A stretch of DNA of 47,059 bases from Lachnospiraceae bacterium (GTDB lineage: Bacteria > Bacillota > Clostridia > Lachnospirales > Lachnospiraceae): positions 1-47,059 of the forward strand of contig JAILKT010000016.1 in the NCBI GenBank assembly GCA_024693545.1, in the 5' to 3' direction. Made by a program: the position numbers and the translations under genes. How positions within the stretch are numbered: the first letter of the stretch is position 1; every line of letters starts with the position of its first letter. A model generated the notes under the pieces. The model ran no database searches. It was not told the origin of the DNA and saw nothing but the letters and a program-made list of their open reading frames with translations. Positions 1 through 10,258 of this stretch are shown here, piece by piece.

Positions 1-31
1 TTACGCACACCTCTATAAATGGACGAAATGA
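1..31 (+). CDS. 3' end of a probable ABC exporter half-transporter (partial, extends off the window)
   Basis: Plus-strand frame from base 2 reads YAHLYKWTK-stop, nearly identical to the C-terminus (YAQLYKWTK) of the convergent ABC transporter at 130-1860. Confidence 0.5.
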   Translation, partial: YAHLYKWTK

Positions 32-160
32 TGACACCTGGGGGACGGGGGTTGGGGTCCATTCATGACACCCACCCCCCGTCCCCAAGGTGTCATGAAT
101 GGACCCCAACCCCCGTCCCCAAGGTGTCATCATTTCGTCCATTTATACAGTTGTGCGTAA
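1..160. repeat. Long inverted repeat, arms 1-72 and 89-160, about 69/72 matches, 16-bp spacer
   Basis: Reverse complement of 89-160 compared by eye with 1-72; G-rich core GGGGACGGGGGTTGGGGTCCATTCATGACACC. Confidence 0.9.
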
Positions 161-1860
161 ATCCCCTGCTTTGCCATCAGTTCATCATGCGTGCCGGACT
201 CTTCGATACCGTTTTCGGTGAGGACGAGTATCCTCTCTGCATTTCTGATCGTTGAAAGCCTATGCGCAATGACGAAAGTCGTTCTGTTCGCGGCAAGCCT
301 CTCAAGCGACTCTTTCACAATGTTCTCGCTCTCATTATCAAGCGCACTTGTCGCCTCATCGAAAATGAGGATCGGCGGGTTCTTCAGGAACACTCTCGCA
401 ATCGAAAGCCTCTGTTTCTGCCCTCCCGAAAGTTTCACGCCCCGCTGCCCGATATCGGTATCATAACCGTTCGGAAGCTCTTCTATGAACTCATGCGCGT
501 TAGCGAGCTTCGCCGCCTGCACAACTTCCTCGCGAGTCGCATTCGGCTTTCCGTAGAGAATATTCTCGTAAACGGTTCCCGCAAAGAGGTACACATCCTG
601 CTGCACGATACCGATGTTGTCCCTCAATGACTTGAGCGTTACTTCCCGTATATCCTTTCCGTCAACGCTTATGCTGCCGTTTGTCACTTCATAAAATCTC
701 GGTATCAAGCTGCAAAGAGTTGTCTTGCCGCCACCGGACGAGCCGACAAGCGCCACATATGAACCGGCCGAAACCTCAAGATTTATATGTCTCAGAACTC
801 TGTGGGCACTGTCTTTATATTTGAACGATACATCATCAAATCTGATATTACCCTTAACATCTTTAAGTTCCTTCGCTCCCGGTACGTCAGCAATATCCGG
901 CTCAACTGCCAGTATTTCCAGGAACCGTTCGAAACCTGTATATCCGTTTTGGAATTGCTCCGTAAAATCTATGAGCATTCTGATCGGATCGGTAAAAACG
1001 TTTATATACAAAAGAAATGTCACAAAATCCTCGACCGCAACGAGTTCCTTCGCCATAAAGATTCCGCCGGAAACTATCACTACAATGTTGATAAGCACGG
1101 TAAATGCATTGATTCCGGAATTAAAAAGCCCCATATAGTGATAACTGTTTCTTTTTGCAACAAGAAATGCATCATTGCCTTTTTTGAACTTACCTTTTTC
1201 TATATCTTCATTTGCAAACGACTTGACAACGCGGATGCCCGACAGATTATCCTCAATCTGCGAATTTATCTCCGCTATTTTTACCCTGTTTTCCCTGAAC
1301 GCCCTTTTCATTCTTTTGTTCATAAAAAACGCATATGTGAACATGGGCGGAAGTAGCGCAAATGCAGCAAGCGCCATATAAGGGCTGATGCTGAAAAGAA
1401 TGATAAATGCGCCTATGATCTTGATAAAAGAAATAGCGATATTTTCGGGTCCGTGATGCAAAAGCTCGCTTATCTCAAAAAGGTCGCTCGTTACCCTGCT
1501 CATGAGCTGACCAACCTTCTGTTCGTCATAAAAGGCAAACGAAAGCTTCTGATAATGTGCAAAGATTTCCGCTCTCATGTTATATTCCATCTTCGCACCC
1601 ATCACATGCCCGACATACGCAATATAATACTGAGCAACAAACTGTATGACGACAAGTACTATAAGCGCAATGCCGATTTTGATTATGAGCGTAACCGCCG
1701 AATCGGGCGTCATCTGATCTATATTTTGGGTAATATATCTCACCGGGAGCGGAATGATCAGGCTGACAAGTGATGCGATAAACGCAAAGAACATATCGAG
1801 ACAAAATGTCCCGATATATGGTTTGTAATAACTTGCCATCTTTTTTATGTTCTTACGCAT
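130..1860 (-). CDS. ABC transporter, fused permease/ATP-binding (MsbA/LmrA-like)
   Basis: 576 aa, TM domain plus Walker A GSSGGGKTT, signature LSGGQKQRLSIARVF, Walker B ILIFDEATSALD. Confidence 0.95.
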   Translation of the reverse strand: MRKNIKKMASYYKPYIGTFCLDMFFAFIASLVSLIIPLPVRYITQNIDQMTPDSAVTLIIKIGIALIVLVVIQFVAQYYIAYVGHVMGAKMEYNMRAEIFAHYQKLSFAFYDEQKVGQLMSRVTSDLFEISELLHHGPENIAISFIKIIGAFIILFSISPYMALAAFALLPPMFTYAFFMNKRMKRAFRENRVKIAEINSQIEDNLSGIRVVKSFANEDIEKGKFKKGNDAFLVAKRNSYHYMGLFNSGINAFTVLINIVVIVSGGIFMAKELVAVEDFVTFLLYINVFTDPIRMLIDFTEQFQNGYTGFERFLEILAVEPDIADVPGAKELKDVKGNIRFDDVSFKYKDSAHRVLRHINLEVSAGSYVALVGSSGGGKTTLCSLIPRFYEVTNGSISVDGKDIREVTLKSLRDNIGIVQQDVYLFAGTVYENILYGKPNATREEVVQAAKLANAHEFIEELPNGYDTDIGQRGVKLSGGQKQRLSIARVFLKNPPILIFDEATSALDNESENIVKESLERLAANRTTFVIAHRLSTIRNAERILVLTENGIEESGTHDELMAKQGIYAQLYKWTK

Positions 1861-1884
1861 ACAGATTTCTCCTCAATATCACAG

Positions 1885-2097
1885 CTATGCCGTTTCCAAC
1901 GTACCGATTTCCATACATCCCATTCGCTCCTTCCGACTATTTATCACCCTCGGGTGAACTACTCGGAAACAAGTCACCTTAGTAACATTTCCATTGTTCT
2001 TAAGGAGGTCTTCACCTATTTCCGTAACCAGATAAGAGTGACCGTTTACTGCGACATAGTCCGGTATTTTCTCTTTGACCAAACGCCCCACATACAT
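1885..2097 (-). CDS. Small hypothetical protein
   Basis: 70-aa ORF in register with the operon, start close to the stop of the upstream CDS. Confidence 0.4.
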   Translation of the reverse strand: MYVGRLVKEKIPDYVAVNGHSYLVTEIGEDLLKNNGNVTKVTCFRVVHPRVINSRKERMGCMEIGTLETA

Positions 2098-2540
2098 TAC
2101 CGCTCGGAACCGGGGGATTTTTCCGATAAAAGTTCTCCGTAAATCATCACTGCATTTCTAACACATTCTTCGCAGGGACACAGCGGTTTTCCGTCTGTGA
2201 CGGTTTTCAAATCCCTGCATTTTAATGCTCCGCACCGTTCCTTAAAAGTTTCCTGCATTTGGCGCGCTATCTTAAGCGTCCCTTTGCCCTCGGTTTTCAT
2301 CCCTGCAACCATAACAGCGCCTATGAGTGCTCCGCATGTAGCCTCAAGGTTCCCCATACCTGCGCAAAAGCCGGCCGACAGGTTCTTTAACTGTTCTTCG
2401 GTAAGATTTGTCTCATCGGCCAAAGCCGCGGTAACTGCCTGCGTACAGTTGTAGCCTCCGAAAATTTTAAGTTCTACAGCCTTTTTTGCTCTCTCTTCAA
2501 ATGTCACAGTCATCATCCTCCTATATGTTTCACCACCCAC
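2097..2540 (-). CDS. C_GCAxxG_C_C family redox-type protein
   Basis: GGYNCTQAV...GFCAGMGNLEATCGALIGAVM...CPCEECV motif pattern. Confidence 0.85.
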   Translation of the reverse strand: MGGETYRRMMTVTFEERAKKAVELKIFGGYNCTQAVTAALADETNLTEEQLKNLSAGFCAGMGNLEATCGALIGAVMVAGMKTEGKGTLKIARQMQETFKERCGALKCRDLKTVTDGKPLCPCEECVRNAVMIYGELLSEKSPGSER

Positions 2541-3232
2541 GCAAATGCCTTTGCGGTCCTTAGCTCGGCATCCCTGAAGTGATTTCCCTCATTAATTTCC
2601 AAAACCGTATTTATATTGTTTCTTCCAAAGCAGTCGTAGGCCCTGCGAATCCTATCGCCTACAGTTGACAATACCGGGTTACGCGCCTTTTCTTCTTTGT
2701 CTCCGATGCTTAAATATACATGCCTGCTCTTTATGCGGCATCCGCTCAAACTTTGTTCCCCGTCATTTTGATTTTCTTGACATGCGTCTACGTCTGTGTT
2801 GCCGGCCGTAACCTGCAATTCATCATTTCTCTCCATATATTCCGGGAATCCCGGAAACCACATCGATGGAGACGCCGCCGCAACGCCGTAAAACAAATCG
2901 GTTTGACAGGCAGCCCAAAGCGCAAAAAGCCCGGCCAGGGAGTATCCACCGATAATATAAGTCTTCGATCTGTCCTTACAATAAGACACAATCTCATCAA
3001 GCGTGCCTTGCGCACCATCGCCGAAATCATCCTTGCCAAACACGGCAGGAGCCTTCCACGGAGACAAGTCCTTGTTCCAATCGTTGACCGTGAAGGCAGC
3101 AAGCAGGAAGCTCCCGACCACACGTTTTTTTATCTCGGAATATTCACTTTCGAGCGTAGCCACGTCTCGCTCATCGATTGGCTGAATGAGGATAGTCGAG
3201 GCATCTTTGTTTCCGTACCCATATATGTCCAT
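2513..3232 (-). CDS. Alpha/beta-hydrolase (esterase-like)
   Basis: GGYSLAGLFALWAA nucleophile elbow, ASPSMWFPGF, C-terminal GNHF. Confidence 0.75.
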   Translation of the reverse strand: MDIYGYGNKDASTILIQPIDERDVATLESEYSEIKKRVVGSFLLAAFTVNDWNKDLSPWKAPAVFGKDDFGDGAQGTLDEIVSYCKDRSKTYIIGGYSLAGLFALWAACQTDLFYGVAAASPSMWFPGFPEYMERNDELQVTAGNTDVDACQENQNDGEQSLSGCRIKSRHVYLSIGDKEEKARNPVLSTVGDRIRRAYDCFGRNNINTVLEINEGNHFRDAELRTAKAFAWVVKHIGG

Positions 3233-3505
3233 ACACCACGTTCACTCCTTTCATGACAGATTCCGACTCGATCGTGTGCCTTGCGCACCGGTAATGAGGG
3301 TTGCGTGCAGTTCACGGATACGATTTTACTGCATACAACTCTTATGACAGTATAGCAAATCCAAGGACAAGTGCAAACAGTGGATAAAGCAGCGCAAAAA
3401 ATAGTACTATATAGAACCTTGACATAATTAGTTCTATATGGTACTATTTTGATCGTAGGAGGAAAAGTATGATTTTACGCTTGCAAGCATCATACAAATT
3501 GTTAT

Positions 3506-3955
3506 ATGGAAACTCGTACAGGTTTTTTGATATCAAAAATAAAACAGATTCAGGCGCGTCTTTTTCAAAGGATTTTGCAGGAAAGCGGGGTTGAGGAATT
3601 CAACGGTCCCCAGGGCAGGATTTTATATGTGCTGTGGCAAAAGGACGGTGTGCCTATCGTAGAGCTGTCCGACCAAACCGGTTTGGCGAAAAACACTCTT
3701 ACAGCTATGCTCGCGAGAATGGAAGCTTCCGGCCTGATTACGCGAACTCCCGATAAGGCAGATAAGCGTCAGTCGCTCATTTCGCTGACAAACAAAGCCA
3801 GAGACCTTGAAGCAAAGTACAATGAGGTTTCAGATCAAATGAATGAGTATTTTTACGAGGGCTTTTCGGAAAACGAAACGAGTCGGATGGACGAATATCT
3901 CTCCCGTATTCTTAAAAACCTTGAAGACGCAGAACAAAACTACAAAACAAAGTAA
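3506..3955 (+). CDS. MarR-family transcriptional regulator
   Basis: winged-helix pattern LSDQTGLAKNTLTAMLARMEASGLITRTPDKADKRQSLISLT. Confidence 0.9.
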   Translation: METRTGFLISKIKQIQARLFQRILQESGVEEFNGPQGRILYVLWQKDGVPIVELSDQTGLAKNTLTAMLARMEASGLITRTPDKADKRQSLISLTNKARDLEAKYNEVSDQMNEYFYEGFSENETSRMDEYLSRILKNLEDAEQNYKTK

Positions 3956-4011
3956 GCCCACACGACTCAGGTAGCGAGGCTTCTCACAAAGAAAGGAACA
4001 GGATTACTGCT

Positions 4012-4607
4012 ATGGCAAAGATACAAAGCAAAAATCACAATGACTTTTGCCCTCAGGCGTTATTTTTATACGGAACTTATAAGGAGGACAAGACTCCCGA
4101 CTTCGGTCTTTTCTGCTGGTTCAGCTACACATGGACACAGACCGATAACGGAACGGGAATGGGCGTTATGGCCTGCATAGGAACCGACAAACTCACAAAA
4201 GATCTCATCCGAAAGAACGGCATGTTCTCGGCAAACCTTGTTACAGAGGATATTCTTCCGCTTGCGGACTACTATGGGATTGTTAACGGACGAAAGGTTC
4301 CTGATAAAATGAAGTATATGCCGACTGTTGAAAAAGGTGTGGTACTTGACGTGCCCACTATCGCCGAATGCCCTGTCGCATGGAGCTTCGCGTCGATAAA
4401 GAAATTCATTTGTGTGAAGAAAGCGATGTTTATCTTTGTACCATCATGGGCGTTACGATGAAGGAAGAACTCACCGACAAGTCCGTTCCCTTCATTGAAA
4501 GATTCCGCATGGCCGCTCCCGTCTATGCCCCCGGAGAGGATCGATATTGCTCATTTGACGGTCGCGACCTTGGGAAATGGGGTACTCCGATGAAATCTCT
4601 CAAATGA
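4012..4607 (+). pseudogene. Flavin reductase-like domain protein, frameshifted
   Basis: 4012-4461 reads as flavin reductase to ...PTIAECPVAW; the continuation (ELRVDKEIHLCEESDVYLCTIMGV...) lies in another frame to 4607. Confidence 0.75.
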
Positions 4608-4616
4608 AATCAATCT

Positions 4617-4946
4617 TCACACACGAGTCTTATTTTTCTTCTTGTTTATGATTGCGGTTGAAACGATTACATAAATTATCATACCGATAACAACAAGGAT
4701 TTCAAGCAGAAGAATTTTGTCACTTTCCATAAGCGTTGCGAGTCCGACAATAAGAAAAATAAGACTCAAACAACAAAAGACAACCCCGCTCTGGATGTAG
4801 TAGGGTTTCTTATCCATGGTTTCACGTTCCTTATCGGATGCATAAAGATATGCATTGTTTAAAAGGCGACCTTTCCCCATAAACGAACGTATTCCCAGGC
4901 ACAGAATAAGTGCCGCTGTTACAAATATTACAATTGATATAATCAT
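4617..4946 (-). CDS. DUF3784-like small membrane protein
   Basis: 109 aa, three TM segments, YYIQSGVVFCCLSLIFLIVG. Confidence 0.6.
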   Translation of the reverse strand: MIISIVIFVTAALILCLGIRSFMGKGRLLNNAYLYASDKERETMDKKPYYIQSGVVFCCLSLIFLIVGLATLMESDKILLLEILVVIGMIIYVIVSTAIINKKKNKTRV

Positions 4947-5000
4947 TTTTCTATTCCTCCCTTTGATTTATAACACAATTTAGTGTTTTATTGGCAACTC

Positions 5001-5549
5001 TTACAATACGTCAAAAGACATATATTCTCTGCCTTCAAGGTCCTTCCACTTAAAAATTTCGTCTTCAAGAGTCATATATCCGTGCTTCGAATTCTGCTTG
5101 GGAATAGACACCGACCCCGGATTCATATAGACGTAATCATCACCGAAACGTTCGCAAACCGGAATGTGCGTGTGTCCGTGAAGCAGTATGTCTCCTTTCT
5201 TCATGGGCGGAATATTTTCGCAATTAAAAACATGTCCGTGAGTCGCAAATATCATTCGTTTTCCCACGGGGATCAGCGCGTAATCCGCCATCGTAGGGAA
5301 TCCGAGTACCATCTGATCGACTTCCGCCTCACAATTTCCGCGAAGTGAATAAATCTCATCTTTCTTTGCATTCAGCATCTCAATGACTTTTTTCGGCGCA
5401 TATTCCTCAGGCAGATCGTTTCTCGGCCCGTGATAGAGAATATCTCCGAGCAGCAGCATTCTGCCCGCTCCCTCACGCTCATATGCCTCAAGCATCATCC
5501 TGCAATATTTTGCCGAACCGTGAATGTCCGACGCTATAAAAATCTTCAT
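5001..5549 (-). CDS. YfcE/MJ0936-type metallophosphodiesterase
   Basis: SDIHGS, GDILYHGPRN, GNCEAEVD, THGH, HGHTHIP motifs. Confidence 0.92.
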   Translation of the reverse strand: MKIFIASDIHGSAKYCRMMLEAYEREGAGRMLLLGDILYHGPRNDLPEEYAPKKVIEMLNAKKDEIYSLRGNCEAEVDQMVLGFPTMADYALIPVGKRMIFATHGHVFNCENIPPMKKGDILLHGHTHIPVCERFGDDYVYMNPGSVSIPKQNSKHGYMTLEDEIFKWKDLEGREYMSFDVL

Positions 5550-5644
5550 AAAATTGCCTCCTAAAATCCTCCGTTTGAAGCCGACTTTAGATTATAAGTA
5601 TAGATCAACGATCTGTGCAACTGATTTTCTCATCATTGTACATA

Positions 5645-6298
5645 TTATTTCTTCCCTGTCAGATAATAAACCGCGAGAGCTGTCCTGTGCGACAGGTTCT
5701 CCTTCGAAAGGATCGATGTGATATAATTCTTGACCGTACCTTCGGAGAGGAAAAGCTTCTCGGATATCTCCTTGTTGGAAAGGCCGTCGGCAACCGCTTT
5801 GATGATATCAAGTTCCCGTTCGGTATACTTCGAAGCATCGAAGCCGATATTGCCTGTCGATATCTCCTGTTTTGATGCATTTGCAACCGTCAGGGATGCA
5901 AGGATGTTTTCTTCCATTACGCCCGTCCCGTTGTATACGGATTTGATCATCTGTTTTAAGTGATCCGGCGTATGATTCTTGATAAGATATCCCTTGGCAC
6001 CGGCTGCAAGTGCACGCGCTACAAGCTCATCATCATCGAAAGTTGTCAATATCAGAACTTTTCCGAGCCCCCGCCTCACAATCTCGGCAGTTGCGTCGAT
6101 CCCGTCCATGAGAGGCATCTGAATGTCCATAAGGAAAACATCCGGGGCCTCTTTCTCAGCGATTTCGATGGCCTCCTTCCCGTTCGAAGCACATCCGAGA
6201 ACACGGAATTCATCGTCCACATCAAGGATGATCTTCATTCCGTCACGCACAAAATCGCTGTCGTCTGCAATTATCACTTTAATCTTTTCCATGTACAC
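5645..6298 (-). CDS. NarL/LuxR-type response regulator
   Basis: receiver domain (IIADDSDFVRDG, VFLMDIQMPLMDG) plus LuxR HTH (TERELDIIKAVADGLSNKEISEKLFLSEGTVKNYI). Confidence 0.95.
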   Translation of the reverse strand: MYMEKIKVIIADDSDFVRDGMKIILDVDDEFRVLGCASNGKEAIEIAEKEAPDVFLMDIQMPLMDGIDATAEIVRRGLGKVLILTTFDDDELVARALAAGAKGYLIKNHTPDHLKQMIKSVYNGTGVMEENILASLTVANASKQEISTGNIGFDASKYTERELDIIKAVADGLSNKEISEKLFLSEGTVKNYITSILSKENLSHRTALAVYYLTGKK

Positions 6299-6400
6299 CT
6301 CTGTATATTCGGCTTGTGCCGTGTTCCCTTTATGCGGCCTTGCACTCTCACACCGCGCGCGGGTCTCTGAACTTGATCATCCGTGCCTACGCTTATAATC

Positions 6401-7597
6401 CTAAAGCGGCAGCAACATCGTCACCTTAAAGCCTACCTCTGTTTCAAAATCTATCGTTCCGTTTGCAGAACGAACCCTCTGACGCATGCCGGAGATTCCC
6501 ATTCCGTCCTCAAAGCCCGGACACCCTGAGCCGTCATCGCTGATACTGCACCTGACCATCTTGTTCAACACCACGATCTTAATGTCGATATGACGACATT
6601 TAGCATATTTGAGCGAATTTGTAATCGCCTCAACCGCATTATCGAGGATCACTTCCCAAACCGGATTGCTTATCTGCGCAGCGTCCCCCTCCACTTCAAG
6701 TTCGGCCCGGACTCCTTTATCCTCGCAGTTTTCGCAAAGTCTGTATAGTTCAAGCAACGCCAGATCCTTTTTTTCGGGGCGTTCTTTTCTGAGAATTCCC
6801 CTGATCTCGTCCATTCCCGTTCGCATCTGATCGATCACCGCCTGAAGCATATCTCTGGATTTCTGCGGGTCCTTCTCCATGAGCACCTTAACACCCTCAA
6901 GCTGATATATCGACCCGTTAATACTGTGGCCGAGCTTATCATGCAGTTTCTGCGAAAGCGACGCACGCTCCTCAAGTATCCTGTTTTCTGCCTGAAGCAT
7001 ATTTCTTTTCAGTTCGTTCTTCGCAGCATATTCGTTTTCCCTTATATCCCTTTTGAGTCCCTGCTCAAGAACCGTATCCTCGATCATTCTCTTCTTGTAT
7101 TTTTTGATAATGAAGACGTGTTGAACGTAAATGATCGAAAGCATGCTGAGTCCGATGATACGGGTAACGATCCCTACAGGACTGTCAAGCACCGCAAGCG
7201 CGAGCGGAAGAAAATAGACAGGCAGTGGGATTCCCGGGAACTGTACCATTATCTCATAGATCACCAACGGGATCAGTATCATAAAACCGTTTCCGCATTT
7301 AACGCACATGGCCATAAGCGTTACAGCGGCGCCCGCCATTAAAAGAAGCCTCACCTTTTTTCCGACCAGTTCTTTTACGGACATAAGACCTATAAAAACC
7401 GAAACAAGCAGGAATGTCTCTACAGACACCCCCGCATCCTGTTCATATGCATCGTCCACCCCGAGGTTTGCCATGATGCCGCACACTGAAAGTACAAGCA
7501 TCAAGGCAATCCTCACGGCAGGAAAATAGTTTTCCAAAAAACGTTCTTTCATAATGATATTCTGGTCTTTCAAAATTGTTGCCACTTTCATGAGCAT
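6401..7597 (-). CDS. Sensor histidine kinase (HisKA_3 type)
   Basis: N-terminal TM segments, LHDKLGHSINGSIYQLE, C-terminal ATPase DDGSGCPGFEDGMGISGMRQRV. Confidence 0.92.
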   Translation of the reverse strand: MLMKVATILKDQNIIMKERFLENYFPAVRIALMLVLSVCGIMANLGVDDAYEQDAGVSVETFLLVSVFIGLMSVKELVGKKVRLLLMAGAAVTLMAMCVKCGNGFMILIPLVIYEIMVQFPGIPLPVYFLPLALAVLDSPVGIVTRIIGLSMLSIIYVQHVFIIKKYKKRMIEDTVLEQGLKRDIRENEYAAKNELKRNMLQAENRILEERASLSQKLHDKLGHSINGSIYQLEGVKVLMEKDPQKSRDMLQAVIDQMRTGMDEIRGILRKERPEKKDLALLELYRLCENCEDKGVRAELEVEGDAAQISNPVWEVILDNAVEAITNSLKYAKCRHIDIKIVVLNKMVRCSISDDGSGCPGFEDGMGISGMRQRVRSANGTIDFETEVGFKVTMLLPL

Positions 7598-7618
7598 TTC
7601 TGCGCTTCGACGGACTCT

Positions 7619-8989
7619 TTAGTCCTCTGCGTTTCTCAGCTTAAGCCCGACGCTTCCCAGACCGATGAACACAAACAAATACGCTACCGTAACCAATAAT
7701 AACACAATATAGGCGTCGGTGTCGCCCAAAAATATCTTTTCGGTCCCGTCAACAAACCATTTCTGCGGCATCAACGAAGAAATCACACGTACGAATTTCG
7801 AAGTTCCCGTGAGCGGGAAATAAAGTCCCGCGAGCATGCTTGACAGGCACCAGATCGTGAAAGATGCGACCGATGCGCCCATCACGTTTCCGACAAGCAC
7901 TCCCGCAAGCAGCGACAGCGTGCAGAAAATAAGGCCCATGAGGAATATCATCGCGATGAGGCTGAGTCTGCTCATCCCCATTTGCCCGGCATCGAGGAAA
8001 AGCGTGCATACGGCAAGCACTCCCGAAAGCATCGCAGAGATGATGACACCCGATAAAAGCTTTGCGACAAAATACATGATCTCACTTGTTCCCGTCAGCT
8101 TGATCCTTTTTATTACATCGTTGTTTCGCTCGCTGATAACGGACGACGCGAGAAGCACGCCGCAAAGTACAAATCCGAGACTCATAAAGCAGAACGCATA
8201 TCCCATATTTGTTTTTTGATCTATCTGCTTTTTTGTAAGATTGACGTCGTTCCCGACAGCAAGAAGTACCGTGTTCTTCTGAGGAGCCGCCTCATCCGCT
8301 TTCTCAAGATACGCGAGGAGATTATCCGTTGCGGGCGCCGTGACTGCCTCCTGTGTTCCCGTGGGTGCCGTGATTTCCTCTGTTGTTCCCACAGGTACCG
8401 TAACAGCCTCCTGTGTTCCCGCGGGCACCCCGCTTCCGCTTCCTGCATTTACCACTGCATTCGCGGTATTTATCTTCCTCATCGTATAAAGAAGCTTTTG
8501 CTCAAGAAGGTCAATACGCTCATCATCAGAGAGCTTGTAAACAACAAGTGCCTTATCGTATTCGCCTTCTTTGACGTGTTTTTCAAAATCCCTGCTGATA
8601 TAGAGCGCAGCGCCCATACGGTCGTTTTGTCCGTCCGAGAGGACCTTTTCATCGGCATCCGCCTTTGTCATATCCGGAGTTCTTGCACGTCCGACTTTAA
8701 AAAGACCTGTTTTTACAAGTTTATCGAGCATATAATCCGTGAGCTTACTTTCGGACGGATCGTAAACTTTGACCACATACCGAAGGTCACTTGCGTAGTA
8801 GGCGACCTTTTCGTCCGCATCGGCCAGCTCCAAAGTCGTCATATCAGAATTGTTATGATAATAATATGACAGGTTTTCCTGCTTAATGCCCAGCATATAC
8901 GTTGAAAGGATCGGCAGACATATCAGACAAAGCCAGAAGCCTGCATTTCTGAAAAGTAGTTTACACGTGGCTTTCAGTATATTTATCAT
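7619..8989 (-). CDS. ABC-2 type permease
   Basis: 456 aa, N-terminal TM, large extracytoplasmic domain, five-plus C-terminal TM; overlaps the next permease. Confidence 0.88.
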   Translation of the reverse strand: MINILKATCKLLFRNAGFWLCLICLPILSTYMLGIKQENLSYYYHNNSDMTTLELADADEKVAYYASDLRYVVKVYDPSESKLTDYMLDKLVKTGLFKVGRARTPDMTKADADEKVLSDGQNDRMGAALYISRDFEKHVKEGEYDKALVVYKLSDDERIDLLEQKLLYTMRKINTANAVVNAGSGSGVPAGTQEAVTVPVGTTEEITAPTGTQEAVTAPATDNLLAYLEKADEAAPQKNTVLLAVGNDVNLTKKQIDQKTNMGYAFCFMSLGFVLCGVLLASSVISERNNDVIKRIKLTGTSEIMYFVAKLLSGVIISAMLSGVLAVCTLFLDAGQMGMSRLSLIAMIFLMGLIFCTLSLLAGVLVGNVMGASVASFTIWCLSSMLAGLYFPLTGTSKFVRVISSLMPQKWFVDGTEKIFLGDTDAYIVLLLVTVAYLFVFIGLGSVGLKLRNAED

Positions 8990-10155
8990 GTTCTTGTTCT
9001 CCTTATCTTACCTGCTGTCACAGCGAGTGCGGAAAAGACGATGCACATGCCGGTTGAAACCATGAGCGTTATCGGTACAAAGTCGCTTTGTCCCATGCAT
9101 GAAAGCTCGACGAGCGATCTGTTGGCATAGTAAATGGGTGATAGATTTTTGAGTGTTTGCGAATGATTTGAAAACATATACGTTTCAAACGAACCGCCCA
9201 CAAATCCCATGAGCCAGACGATCGCAAACGTGATTATAACCGTTGCCGCCATGCTGTTCGTCACTTCGAGAATAAACAGCTCCATCGCAAGTGTGCCGAG
9301 AATAAGCATGAATACTATTCCCGCCGAGAGCAGTGCGTTTCCCCACCTGACTCCCATCAATGCCGTCAGGACAAGCGTTGCCGCCAATATTCCGATCGAT
9401 ACGGCGATAGTGATCGAAATGAGCTTTGCGAGATACACTTTAGCTCCCGAAATATTCGAAACTCTCAGTTTTCTGTCGATCCTGTTTTTCTTCTCGTTCG
9501 AAAAGAACGCGGCGCCGCAGACAATGGCGATAGCTGAAAAATATACGATCTCTATTATGCCGTAGTAATCTGTCGAATCGATCGCAGGTATATACTCGGG
9601 ATACTCGGTTGTAATATGTCCGCCCACCTGAAGCATCCCGGCATTTGTGGTCCCCTGCGTACCACCCTGAAGCGTTCCGGCATTTGTGGTCTCACACGTG
9701 CCTGCCTGCGCCGTGCTCATAATCGCTGCCGCCATAAGCGCTGTGTCCGTGGCTGTTTCAAAAGTGTTCTCAAGCATATATTCGAGTATATGCCCCTGAG
9801 CCCTCGTATCCTTTGTTTCGTAGATTGTATAATCGTTTTTTCCGAAACTCACAAAACCCGCAAGCTGCTTTCTCTCGATTGCCTCTTCAGGTTGCTCGTT
9901 CATGTAAAGAGTAAATTTAATGCCGTTTTCATCGAAAGTATCGATCAGCGTCTCAATACCTGCCTCAAAAACACTTCCCTCTTCTATGGTATATCCGACT
10001 TCAAAAGTATCGACTCCCTCATATGTTTTCATCAGATTGGTGAATGCGCTTATAAGCACAGCCGCCACAACGGTAGGCCCCAAAATGTATATGAGTATCG
10101 TCAAGGGACTTCTCAGCATCATTTTTATGTAATTTTTGATCAAATATCGTACCAT
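8986..10155 (-). CDS. ABC-2 type permease
   Basis: 389 aa with the same topology, adjacent to an ABC ATPase. Confidence 0.88.
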   Translation of the reverse strand: MVRYLIKNYIKMMLRSPLTILIYILGPTVVAAVLISAFTNLMKTYEGVDTFEVGYTIEEGSVFEAGIETLIDTFDENGIKFTLYMNEQPEEAIERKQLAGFVSFGKNDYTIYETKDTRAQGHILEYMLENTFETATDTALMAAAIMSTAQAGTCETTNAGTLQGGTQGTTNAGMLQVGGHITTEYPEYIPAIDSTDYYGIIEIVYFSAIAIVCGAAFFSNEKKNRIDRKLRVSNISGAKVYLAKLISITIAVSIGILAATLVLTALMGVRWGNALLSAGIVFMLILGTLAMELFILEVTNSMAATVIITFAIVWLMGFVGGSFETYMFSNHSQTLKNLSPIYYANRSLVELSCMGQSDFVPITLMVSTGMCIVFSALAVTAGKIRRTRT

Positions 10156-10258
10156 TTTATCTTTCCTTTTCCCTGCAAATCCGGCTCGCGCGGATGCTCT
10201 ATCTGTGTTCGCTCATTCTCGCGTCGTTTGCATTTTTGTTTCAGTCGCACATGGCCTC

